DNA from: Planctomycetota bacterium
Lineage (GTDB): Bacteria; Planctomycetota; UBA1135; GCA-002686595
Length of the DNA: 10,995 bases
NCBI GenBank assembly: GCA_011524785.1
Contig: WTJQ01000296.1
Location: 1 to 10,995, forward strand
Direction of reading: 5' to 3'
Shown here: positions 6,388 through 10,995 of the stretch, piece by piece
How positions within the stretch are numbered: position 1 is the first letter of the stretch
Layout of the letters: each line of letters begins with the position of its first letter
The notes under the pieces: generated by a model
The model's database searches: none
Told to the model about the DNA's origin: nothing
The model's input: the letters and a program-made list of their open reading frames with translations, nothing else
Position numbers and translations under genes: made by a program

Positions 6388-7907
6388 GCCGCACCTCCCG
6401 AGCGCGCGCGCCAGCGGGCGAGGGGATCGAGGGAGGCGTCGCCACGCCAAGTGAAGCCGACTCCCACCGCGAGCTGCGTCAGCGTGTAGGCGAGCCCGAC
6501 CGCGACGAGGGGCCAGAAGCCCTCCGCTCCGGGCCCGAGCTTCACCGCGATGAGGAGCGCGAGGCCCGGCGCCCAGCCGAGGACCACCCGTCCGAGGGCG
6601 TGACCGAGCCACGAGCCGGGGTTCGTGTGGAGGGTCCTCGCCGTGCGCGCGACGAACGCGATCGCGAACAGGGCGTTGGGGATCGCGGTCCCGAGCGCGA
6701 CCCCGAGCAGGCCGTACGGCTCCACCAGCGCGAGGGAGAGGGCGAGGTTCCCGAGGCCCATGAGGACCAGCCCGAGCCCCGGCCCGCGCGGGTCGCCGGC
6801 CCCGAGCAGGACCGGCAGGGCCACGCCGCGGATCGGCAGGAAGAGCAGGAACGAGGCCATCAGGACCTGCAGCAGCTGGCCGGCCGCCGGGTCGTACTCC
6901 GGCCCGAGCCACCAGGCCAGGAACTCGGGTCCGAAGACCAGCAGGTAGCCGCCCAGGGTCGTGACGAGGAACGCAGCGACCTTCGACCAGTGGTGGAGCA
7001 GGCCCACGAGCTCGCCCTCGCGACCCTGCACGCGCAGGGTCGCGGCCGCGGGCATCACGACCATCCCGATGGCCAGCAGCAGGTTCACGAGCGGGTCGAA
7101 GATCTTGTTCGCCATCCCGTACACGGCCACGTCCTCGGGCCCCATGTGCGCGCCGATCACCAGCGCGTCGAGCTGGAACGCGAAGAAGGCGCCCATGTTC
7201 ATGAGGAACGCGAACAGGCTGAAGCCCAGCAGGGCGCGCACCTCCGCGGCCACGAGGGGAGCCGGACGGAAGCGCACGGCCGGATGGCGCCGTCGCGTCA
7301 CAGCGAGGGCGGCGGTGAACTCGAAGACCGCCACCAGGACGTGCACCCAGGCGAGGTTGAGCAGGGTGGCGTCCCACGAGAGGGCAGCGATCGTCGCACC
7401 GAGCCGCAGGAGCATGCCCGTCCCCATCACCTGGTTCTTGGTGATGAAGTCCTGGTGCGCCTCCAGAGCGGTGTAGGGCAGGCGCAGGCAGAAGCCGGCG
7501 GCCACGTTGGCCGCGTAGACCGCCAGGGCGGTCCGGGCATCGAGGGCTGCCTCCGGCGTCAGCGACCAGCCGTCGCCCGCGAGGAGCGCGCCCTGGAAGC
7601 CGGCCCAGATGACCGCGCCAGCCGCCAGGGCCAGGGCGCCCATCCCCAGGGTCAGGCTCACGCTCTGGCCGAGGGCGCGGTTCGCACCGGCGTCGTCCCC
7701 TCTTCCCAGGGCCTCGCTCATGCGCCGCACGGTGCCCATGGGCACGCCGAGCACCAGCAGCTGCAGCGGACCGGCCGCGGCGACGATCGTCTCCCACACC
7801 CCGAAGGTCCCCTGGCCGAGCGCGGTCAGGGTGAACCGCGCCAGGGCCATGAAGACCAGGATCTGGAGGGCGTTGAGGGCCCAGTTGGAGGAGACGCTCT
7901 TGAGCAC
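6384..7907 (-). CDS. Wzx-like polysaccharide flippase (MOP superfamily)
   Basis: A 507-residue integral membrane protein with about 12-14 hydrophobic segments. It is of the oligosaccharide flippase/polysaccharide biosynthesis type that moves lipid-linked oligosaccharides across the inner membrane. The N-terminus (SNWALNALQILVFMALARF, then LTALGQGTFGVWE) fits the family pattern in which a first helix precedes LG...(Y/F)G.W. An internal repeat of the fold is suggested by the second-half segment FAFLMNMGAFFAFQLDALVIG followed by VAVYGMANKIFDPL. The start is GTG 7907, with AGGAGG 6 bases upstream. The ribosome site is fused to the previous gene's TAG stop (TAGGAGG), and the gene's own stop overlaps the next GTG. 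An SGNH gene lies on each side, indicating a shared glycan export and modification role. The substrate is unknown. Confidence 0.9.
   Translation of the reverse strand: MLKSVSSNWALNALQILVFMALARFTLTALGQGTFGVWETIVAAAGPLQLLVLGVPMGTVRRMSEALGRGDDAGANRALGQSVSLTLGMGALALAAGAVIWAGFQGALLAGDGWSLTPEAALDARTALAVYAANVAAGFCLRLPYTALEAHQDFITKNQVMGTGMLLRLGATIAALSWDATLLNLAWVHVLVAVFEFTAALAVTRRRHPAVRFRPAPLVAAEVRALLGFSLFAFLMNMGAFFAFQLDALVIGAHMGPEDVAVYGMANKIFDPLVNLLLAIGMVVMPAAATLRVQGREGELVGLLHHWSKVAAFLVTTLGGYLLVFGPEFLAWWLGPEYDPAAGQLLQVLMASFLLFLPIRGVALPVLLGAGDPRGPGLGLVLMGLGNLALSLALVEPYGLLGVALGTAIPNALFAIAFVARTARTLHTNPGSWLGHALGRVVLGWAPGLALLIAVKLGPGAEGFWPLVAVGLAYTLTQLAVGVGFTWRGDASLDPLARWRARSGGAA
6393..6399 (-). promoter_or_regulatory. 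Strong ribosome binding site deciding the GTG start of the 382-residue SGNH gene
   Basis: On the minus strand GGGAGGT is followed by 5 bases (gcggc) and then GTGATC. The GTG shares bases with the TGA of the flippase. This fixes the SGNH start at 6387, although the frame stays open far upstream into the flippase gene. Confidence 0.8.
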
Positions 7908-7913
7908 GGGGGT

Positions 7914-7920
7914 CCTCCTA
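7914..7920 (-). promoter_or_regulatory. Ribosome binding site fused to the upstream stop codon (TAGGAGG)
   Basis: On the minus strand the TAG stop of the 253-residue SGNH gene forms the first bases of TAGGAGG. After 6 more bases comes the GTG start of the flippase at 7907. A ribosome terminating here sits on the next initiation region, which supports translational coupling and decides the flippase start. Confidence 0.85.
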
Positions 7921-8679
7921 CTTCGGCTCCCGGGGCTGGAGGTGCTGAGCCACGGCTCCGCCGTGGGTCAGCAGGCGCGTCGCGAGCTCGCGATAGCCGT
8001 CGACGGTCAGGTGCAGGGCGTCCGTCGAGAGGGCGCGCTCGAGCCGGCCCTGGGCGTCCATCAGGGGCGGCCCGTCGGTCGCGACGAACCAGCAGTCCTC
8101 CACGGCCTCCGTGGCGCGCTCGAGGGCCTCGTTCGCTGCGAGCAGGCGTGCGTGGTCCTGGGGCGCGAGGTCGCGCTCGCCGAGGAGGCCGAGCGTCGCG
8201 ATCGGGATCGGACCGTGTCGCTCGCGGAGGGCGGCGACGACCTCCTGGACGCCCTGCGCCAGCGCACGTGGCTCCGCGCCTCGGAAGCGATGGTCGATGG
8301 AGCCCACGTAGAGAACGGCCGCGGCGAGCTCCGTCGGCACGCCCACCTCGAGCCGCTGCTGGAGGTCGGCCAGCCCCTCGAAGCCGATCCCCCGGTTGAG
8401 GGTCGCCGCGCCCGGGAACAGGTCGTCGAGCGGGAACCGCTCGATCGTCGAGGAGCCGAGGAACGCCACCGGAGCCTCAGCGGGCGCGGGCTCCGCGGCG
8501 AACGCCTCCAGGCGCTCCGCGCGCCACGCGGCCTGGCGACGGGCCTCGCGCTCCGCGTGGGGCTCGAAGAGGTTGCGCAGGCGCCAGCCCCCGGGGACCT
8601 GCTCGTTCCACGCGAGGAGCAGGTAGACGCCGGCCGCCAGCGCGCCCAGCGCCAGAACGGCTTTCCTCCTCCCGGTCAT
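7918..8679 (-). CDS. Membrane-anchored SGNH/GDSL-fold protein, putative acyl hydrolase
   Basis: A 253-residue protein. The ATG at 8679 is chosen because MTGRRKAVLALGALAAGVYLLLAW is a typical signal anchor (basic n-region, helix about residues 7-23). The frame is open further upstream, but an earlier start would run through the divergent intergenic region. A charged helical linker (residues about 40-65) precedes the SGNH core. Block I is VAFLGSSTIERFPL with Ser77 as nucleophile, block II LNRGIGFEG with Asn95 and Gly97, block III LYVGSIDHRF with Ile128 where Asn is usual, and block V STDALHLTVDGY with Asp220 and His223. First gene of the minus-strand operon, ahead of the flippase. Probably acts outside the cytoplasm on an ester, perhaps on the glycan exported by the flippase; the substrate is inferred from context only. 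No strong ribosome site is seen. Confidence 0.8.
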   Translation of the reverse strand: MTGRRKAVLALGALAAGVYLLLAWNEQVPGGWRLRNLFEPHAEREARRQAAWRAERLEAFAAEPAPAEAPVAFLGSSTIERFPLDDLFPGAATLNRGIGFEGLADLQQRLEVGVPTELAAAVLYVGSIDHRFRGAEPRALAQGVQEVVAALRERHGPIPIATLGLLGERDLAPQDHARLLAANEALERATEAVEDCWFVATDGPPLMDAQGRLERALSTDALHLTVDGYRELATRLLTHGGAVAQHLQPREPK

Positions 8680-8800
8680 GCCCACGACCGCCCAGCGTGC
8701 CGATCCCCACGGGCGCGATCGAGCCTTTTCGGCCCCCCCGTTCCTCATCGCAAAGGCTCGGGCCCGAACCAGCCGATGGATAGACTCCGGCCCTGGGACC
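8680..8800. promoter_or_regulatory. Divergent intergenic region between the SGNH-flippase operon and the methyltransferase gene
   Basis: 121 bases that must hold the promoters of the minus-strand operon, and probably of the methyltransferase, unless transcription begins elsewhere. It contains a centred 9-base inverted repeat, a run of seven C (8733-8739) and a few AT-richer patches. TAGACT at 8781-8786 matches 4 of 6 positions of a sigma-70 -10 box but has no convincing -35 partner at normal spacing, so I do not call a specific promoter. Confidence 0.5.
8720..8760. repeat. Perfect 9-base inverted repeat at the centre of the divergent region, candidate operator
   Basis: CGAGCCTTT at 8720-8728 and its exact reverse complement AAAGGCTCG at 8752-8760 are separated by 23 bases. 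The arm centres are 32 bases apart, about three helical turns. Exactly 40 bases lie between each arm and the start codon it faces (8679 on the minus strand, 8801 on the plus strand). Such a layout could be a site for a dimeric or tetrameric regulator of both transcription units, or a weak stem-loop in a leader. The repeat is directly visible; its role is inference. Confidence 0.5.
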
Positions 8801-9568
8801 ATGGCGACCAGCAGCAACGCACAAGCGCAGATCGATCTGCACCGCGAGCTCGCACCGCGCTACGCGTATCGCTACTCGTTCCCCTTCTCGCGCCTGTTCC
8901 AGCAGGACTGGCACGCGGAGATGATCTCGCACGTGCCGAAGGACTCGGGTCGCATCCTCGACCTCGGCTGCGGGACGGGGTTCTTCCTCGCCGAGCTCGA
9001 GGAGCAGCACCCTGGATCGGTCGGCCTCGACATCTCGCACGACATGCTGAAGGTGTCGGGCGAGTACGTGCCTGGAGCGCGCCTCGTGACCGGCGACGCC
9101 GAGCGCCTGCCGTTCAAGCCAGGCTCCTTCGACGTCGTGTTCTGCAAGGGCAGCCTCCACCACACGCGGGACCACGTGGGGTTCCTCACGCACTGCCGGA
9201 ACGCCCTGGGCGACGATGGCGTGCTGATCATGAGCGAGCCCTGCAACGACAACCCGCTCATCCGCGCGGCGCGCGCCCTCCTCTACCGTCGCTCGCCCCA
9301 CTTCGACGTGGGGGACCAGGGCTTCACGCGCAAGGGCATCGTCTCGCTCTGCGAGCAGGCGGGCTTCGAGGTCACGCGGGTGAAGAAGTACGGCGTCTTC
9401 GCCTACGTCTTCGCGGGCTTCCCCGACCACATCGGGATCCTGCGCCTGCTGCCGGGGAACGCGCTGCTGACGCGGCTCTTCCTCGGGCTCGATCGCGTGC
9501 TGTGCGCGCTGCCGGGCCTCTCCCTGCTCGGCTTCCACGTGGTGGTGGTCGGGCGTCCCCGACGCTGA
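8801..9568 (+). CDS. SAM-dependent class I methyltransferase
   Basis: A 255-residue cytosolic enzyme of the Methyltransf_11/UbiE-like group. SAM-binding motif I is RILDLGCGTG at residues 51-60, followed by VGLDIS with the acidic ribose-binding residue. GDAERLPF at 98-105 and FDVVFCKGSLHHTRD match motifs II-III of this group, and GDDGVLIMSEP resembles the strand after helix E. The C-terminal quarter (FAGFPDHIGILRLL to FHVVVVGRPRR) is more hydrophobic and may contact a lipid or membrane. The ATG at 8801 is chosen because the protein's similarity begins there; the open frame upstream crosses the intergenic region, and no strong ribosome site is visible. Substrate unknown; nearby genes make a sugar, lipid carrier or quinone plausible. 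The asparagine synthetase-like gene follows on the same strand after 109 bases. Confidence 0.9.
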   Translation: MATSSNAQAQIDLHRELAPRYAYRYSFPFSRLFQQDWHAEMISHVPKDSGRILDLGCGTGFFLAELEEQHPGSVGLDISHDMLKVSGEYVPGARLVTGDAERLPFKPGSFDVVFCKGSLHHTRDHVGFLTHCRNALGDDGVLIMSEPCNDNPLIRAARALLYRRSPHFDVGDQGFTRKGIVSLCEQAGFEVTRVKKYGVFAYVFAGFPDHIGILRLLPGNALLTRLFLGLDRVLCALPGLSLLGFHVVVVGRPRR

Positions 9569-9569
9569 A

Positions 9570-9630
9570 GCGGATTCCCAGCCGTTCCCGGGAGCGGGAC
9601 GCGCCCCCGGTCCTGGGTCGCGGAATCCGC
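9570..9630 (+). terminator. Long stem-loop after the methyltransferase gene, candidate terminator or leader structure
   Basis: GCGGATTCC (9570-9578) is perfectly complementary to GGAATCCGC (9622-9630). The left arm starts two bases after the methyltransferase stop. The 43-base interior contains smaller inverted repeats, such as CCGGG/CCCGG (9588-9592 with 9606-9610) and TCCCG/CGGGA (9586-9590 with 9595-9599), giving a branched or extended GC-rich structure. No T-tract follows, so it is not a textbook intrinsic terminator. It ends 47 bases before the next gene and could instead act in that gene's leader. Confidence 0.4.
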
Positions 9631-9666
9631 GCTCACGGCCTCCAGTCAGCGGCGGATCGCCCCGAT

Positions 9667-9674
9667 GGGGAGGG
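9667..9674 (+). promoter_or_regulatory. Ribosome binding site of the asparagine synthetase-type gene
   Basis: GGGGAGGG lies just upstream of ATG 9678, with GGAGG ending 4 bases before it. It supports this start, which also places the essential cysteine at residue 2. Confidence 0.75.
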
Positions 9675-9677
9675 AGC

Positions 9678-10995
9678 ATGTGCGGCCTCGTTGGAGCCCT
9701 GACGGACCTCGCGGTCCTCCCCGCCCTCGAGGCCTCGACCCTCGAGCGCATGCGCGATCGCGCCTGGGAGCGGGGCCCGGACGCCGGGGGCCTGCACCTC
9801 GAGGGGCCCCTGGCCCTGGGGCACCGGCGCCTCGCCGTCGTGGGGCTCGGGGAGGACGGCGCCCAGCCCGCTCTCGGCCCCACGTGGGTCCTCGCCTACA
9901 ACGGCGAGCTCTACGACCTGGACGGTCTGCGGGAGCGCCTGCTCGCCGCAGGACATCGACCTCCCGCGGAGCGTGGGGACACGGCCCTGCTGCTCGCGGC
10001 GCTGGAGGCATTCGGGGAGGAGGTCCTGGGATCCCTCCGCGGCATGTTCGCGCTCGCGGCCTGGCACCGTCCCTCCGGCCGGCTGCTGCTGGCGCGCGAC
10101 GGGCTCGGTGTGAAGCCCCTCTACGTCTGGCGAGGGCCGCACGAGCTGGTCTTCGCCAGCGACGTGCGCTCCCTGCTCGCACACCCGCGCGTCCCGGTGC
10201 GTCCGGACCTCGAGGGAGTCAGCGCCTACCTCACCACCCTCCGCTCGACGCGGCCCGCGGGCACCCTGTTCGAGGGCGTCCGCATGCTGGAGCCCGGCAC
10301 GCGGCTCGTCGCCCGGATCACCGGCGGCGCGCTCCAGGTGGACGAGGCCCCGTTCCACGCGGGCCGACCGGTCGACCCCACCTGGACCGAGGCCGACGCG
10401 GCCGAGGCCCTGCGGGCCGCCCTGGAGGACAGCGTGGCGCGGCAGCGCCTGGCCGAGGTGCCGGTCTGCGCGCTGCTCAGCGGCGGCCTCGACTCCTCGT
10501 CGATCGTCTCCCTGGCGCGGGCCGGATCCGGGCGGCTCCGGACCTACGCGGCGGGGACCCCGGGGCACGGAGGGGACCTCGAGCAGGCGCGAGTCGTCGC
10601 CGCCGAGCTCGGGACGGACCACGCGGAGGCGTGCCTCGACGGGCCCGGCTTCCTGCACGGCTGGAGAGAGCTGATCACCCGGGGGGGGCTCCCCCTCTCG
10701 ACGCCCAACGAGGTGGCGATCCTCGAGGTCTGCCGCCGCCTGCGCGAGGACGACTGCGTCGTCACGCTCTCCGGCGAGGGCGCGGACGAGCTGCTGGGTG
10801 GGTACACAGCGGTCCTCGATGCGTGTCGCGTCTACGAGGAGGGGGACGCCGGCGCGGCGCTTCCTCCCGGCCGCTTCCACTGGGAGATCGGCTCCTGGGT
10901 CGGCACCGCGGCCAAGACCGAGCTGCTGGATCCAGCCGTCCTGGCGGCGACCGATGGCGATGCCGGGGTCCTGGATGACCTCGAGCGCTCGTTCG
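9678..10995 (+). CDS. asnB: Glutamine-hydrolysing asparagine synthetase-type amidotransferase (3' end outside window)
   Basis: First 439 codons of a two-domain enzyme that normally runs to about 600 residues or more. The N-terminal class II glutaminase domain (about 2-200) starts MCGLVG with the nucleophile Cys2. It has Arg50 in LGHRRL, NGE at 75-77 and Asp101 in RGDT, matching glutamine-binding positions of AsnB enzymes, plus RDGLGVKPLY and FASDVRSLLAHP. The synthetase domain has the pyrophosphate loop SGGLDSS at 268-274 and SGEGADELLGGY from 365. Both active sites therefore look complete. Ammonia from glutamine would be passed to an adenylated carboxylate. This could be true asparagine synthesis, but homologues also occur in exopolysaccharide clusters and may amidate other acids. 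Surrounding flippase and glycosyltransferase genes favour keeping that possibility open. The frame remains open at the window edge. Confidence 0.93.
   Translation, partial: MCGLVGALTDLAVLPALEASTLERMRDRAWERGPDAGGLHLEGPLALGHRRLAVVGLGEDGAQPALGPTWVLAYNGELYDLDGLRERLLAAGHRPPAERGDTALLLAALEAFGEEVLGSLRGMFALAAWHRPSGRLLLARDGLGVKPLYVWRGPHELVFASDVRSLLAHPRVPVRPDLEGVSAYLTTLRSTRPAGTLFEGVRMLEPGTRLVARITGGALQVDEAPFHAGRPVDPTWTEADAAEALRAALEDSVARQRLAEVPVCALLSGGLDSSSIVSLARAGSGRLRTYAAGTPGHGGDLEQARVVAAELGTDHAEACLDGPGFLHGWRELITRGGLPLSTPNEVAILEVCRRLREDDCVVTLSGEGADELLGGYTAVLDACRVYEEGDAGAALPPGRFHWEIGSWVGTAAKTELLDPAVLAATDGDAGVLDDLERSF

Noticed and set aside
5293..6489. A 398-codon plus-strand open frame antisense to the 382-residue SGNH gene
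   Set aside because: Composition-driven shadow; the minus strand has the SGNH blocks and a strong ribosome site.
6388..7797. Upstream extension of the 382-residue SGNH frame to a 852-codon protein
   Set aside because: The extension reads antisense-like low-complexity sequence inside the flippase gene. The GTG at 6387 with GGAGGT and a following hydrophobic anchor is the sensible start.
6600..8399. A 599-codon plus-strand open frame antisense to the flippase and SGNH genes
   Set aside because: Its translation is repetitive and charged without a recognisable fold, while the minus strand encodes a coherent membrane protein with good ribosome sites.
8733..8739. Run of seven C as a phase-variable tract
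   Set aside because: Short and intergenic, and homopolymer C runs of this size are common in such GC-rich DNA; no frame depends on it.
8781..8786. TAGACT as a -10 promoter box for the methyltransferase
   Set aside because: Four of six matches and no plausible -35 hexamer at 16-18 bases; not distinguishable from chance.

Overview
The window is very GC-rich (around 70% by eye) and densely coding, with GC-saturated third positions. No gene-free stretch exceeds about 120 bases. I saw no tRNA, rRNA, CRISPR array, transposase, attachment site or origin. The signal-peptide protein that joins HEAT-like repeats, an LTG...W..W segment and a C-terminal von Willebrand A domain is a style common in Planctomycetota. 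Mixed use of strong and absent Shine-Dalgarno sequences, with several GTG starts, fits a high-GC member of that phylum. This assignment is an inference; Myxococcota or another high-GC group is not excluded.

Layout: positions 1-1466 (+) hold the 3' part of a MutY-type adenine glycosylase, overlapping by 4 bases (ATGA) a family 2 glycosyltransferase with two C-terminal membrane helices. Positions 1508-1924 (-) encode a small unrecognised protein. Positions 2037-4217 (+) encode the HEAT/VWA protein, followed by a polytopic membrane protein of the lysylphosphatidylglycerol synthase/flippase-like family (4273-5256). The latter runs tail-to-tail, with 18 bases of overlap, into a three-gene minus-strand operon (5239-8679). 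In transcription order that operon is a membrane-anchored SGNH-fold protein, a Wzx-like polysaccharide flippase and a second, larger membrane-anchored SGNH-fold protein. Its genes are tightly coupled by a TAGGAGG stop/ribosome-site fusion and a GTGA overlap. A 121-base divergent intergenic region separates this operon from a SAM-dependent methyltransferase (8801-9568, +). A stem-loop region comes next, then the first 439 codons of a glutamine-hydrolysing asparagine synthetase-type amidotransferase that continues beyond the window (9678 onward).

Taken together, much of the window looks like part of a cell-surface glycan region: a polyprenyl-linked sugar glycosyltransferase, a lipid-linked oligosaccharide flippase flanked by two SGNH proteins that may add or remove acyl groups, an amidotransferase of a type often found in exopolysaccharide loci, and a methyltransferase. 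Every protein except the 138-residue one belongs to a known superfamily, and I found no convincing novel defence or mobile system. The points most worth a second look are the exactly centred inverted repeat in the divergent promoter region, the coupled SGNH-flippase-SGNH operon whose two SGNH proteins both lack the usual block III asparagine, and the hairpins abutting the VWA gene start and following the methyltransferase gene.
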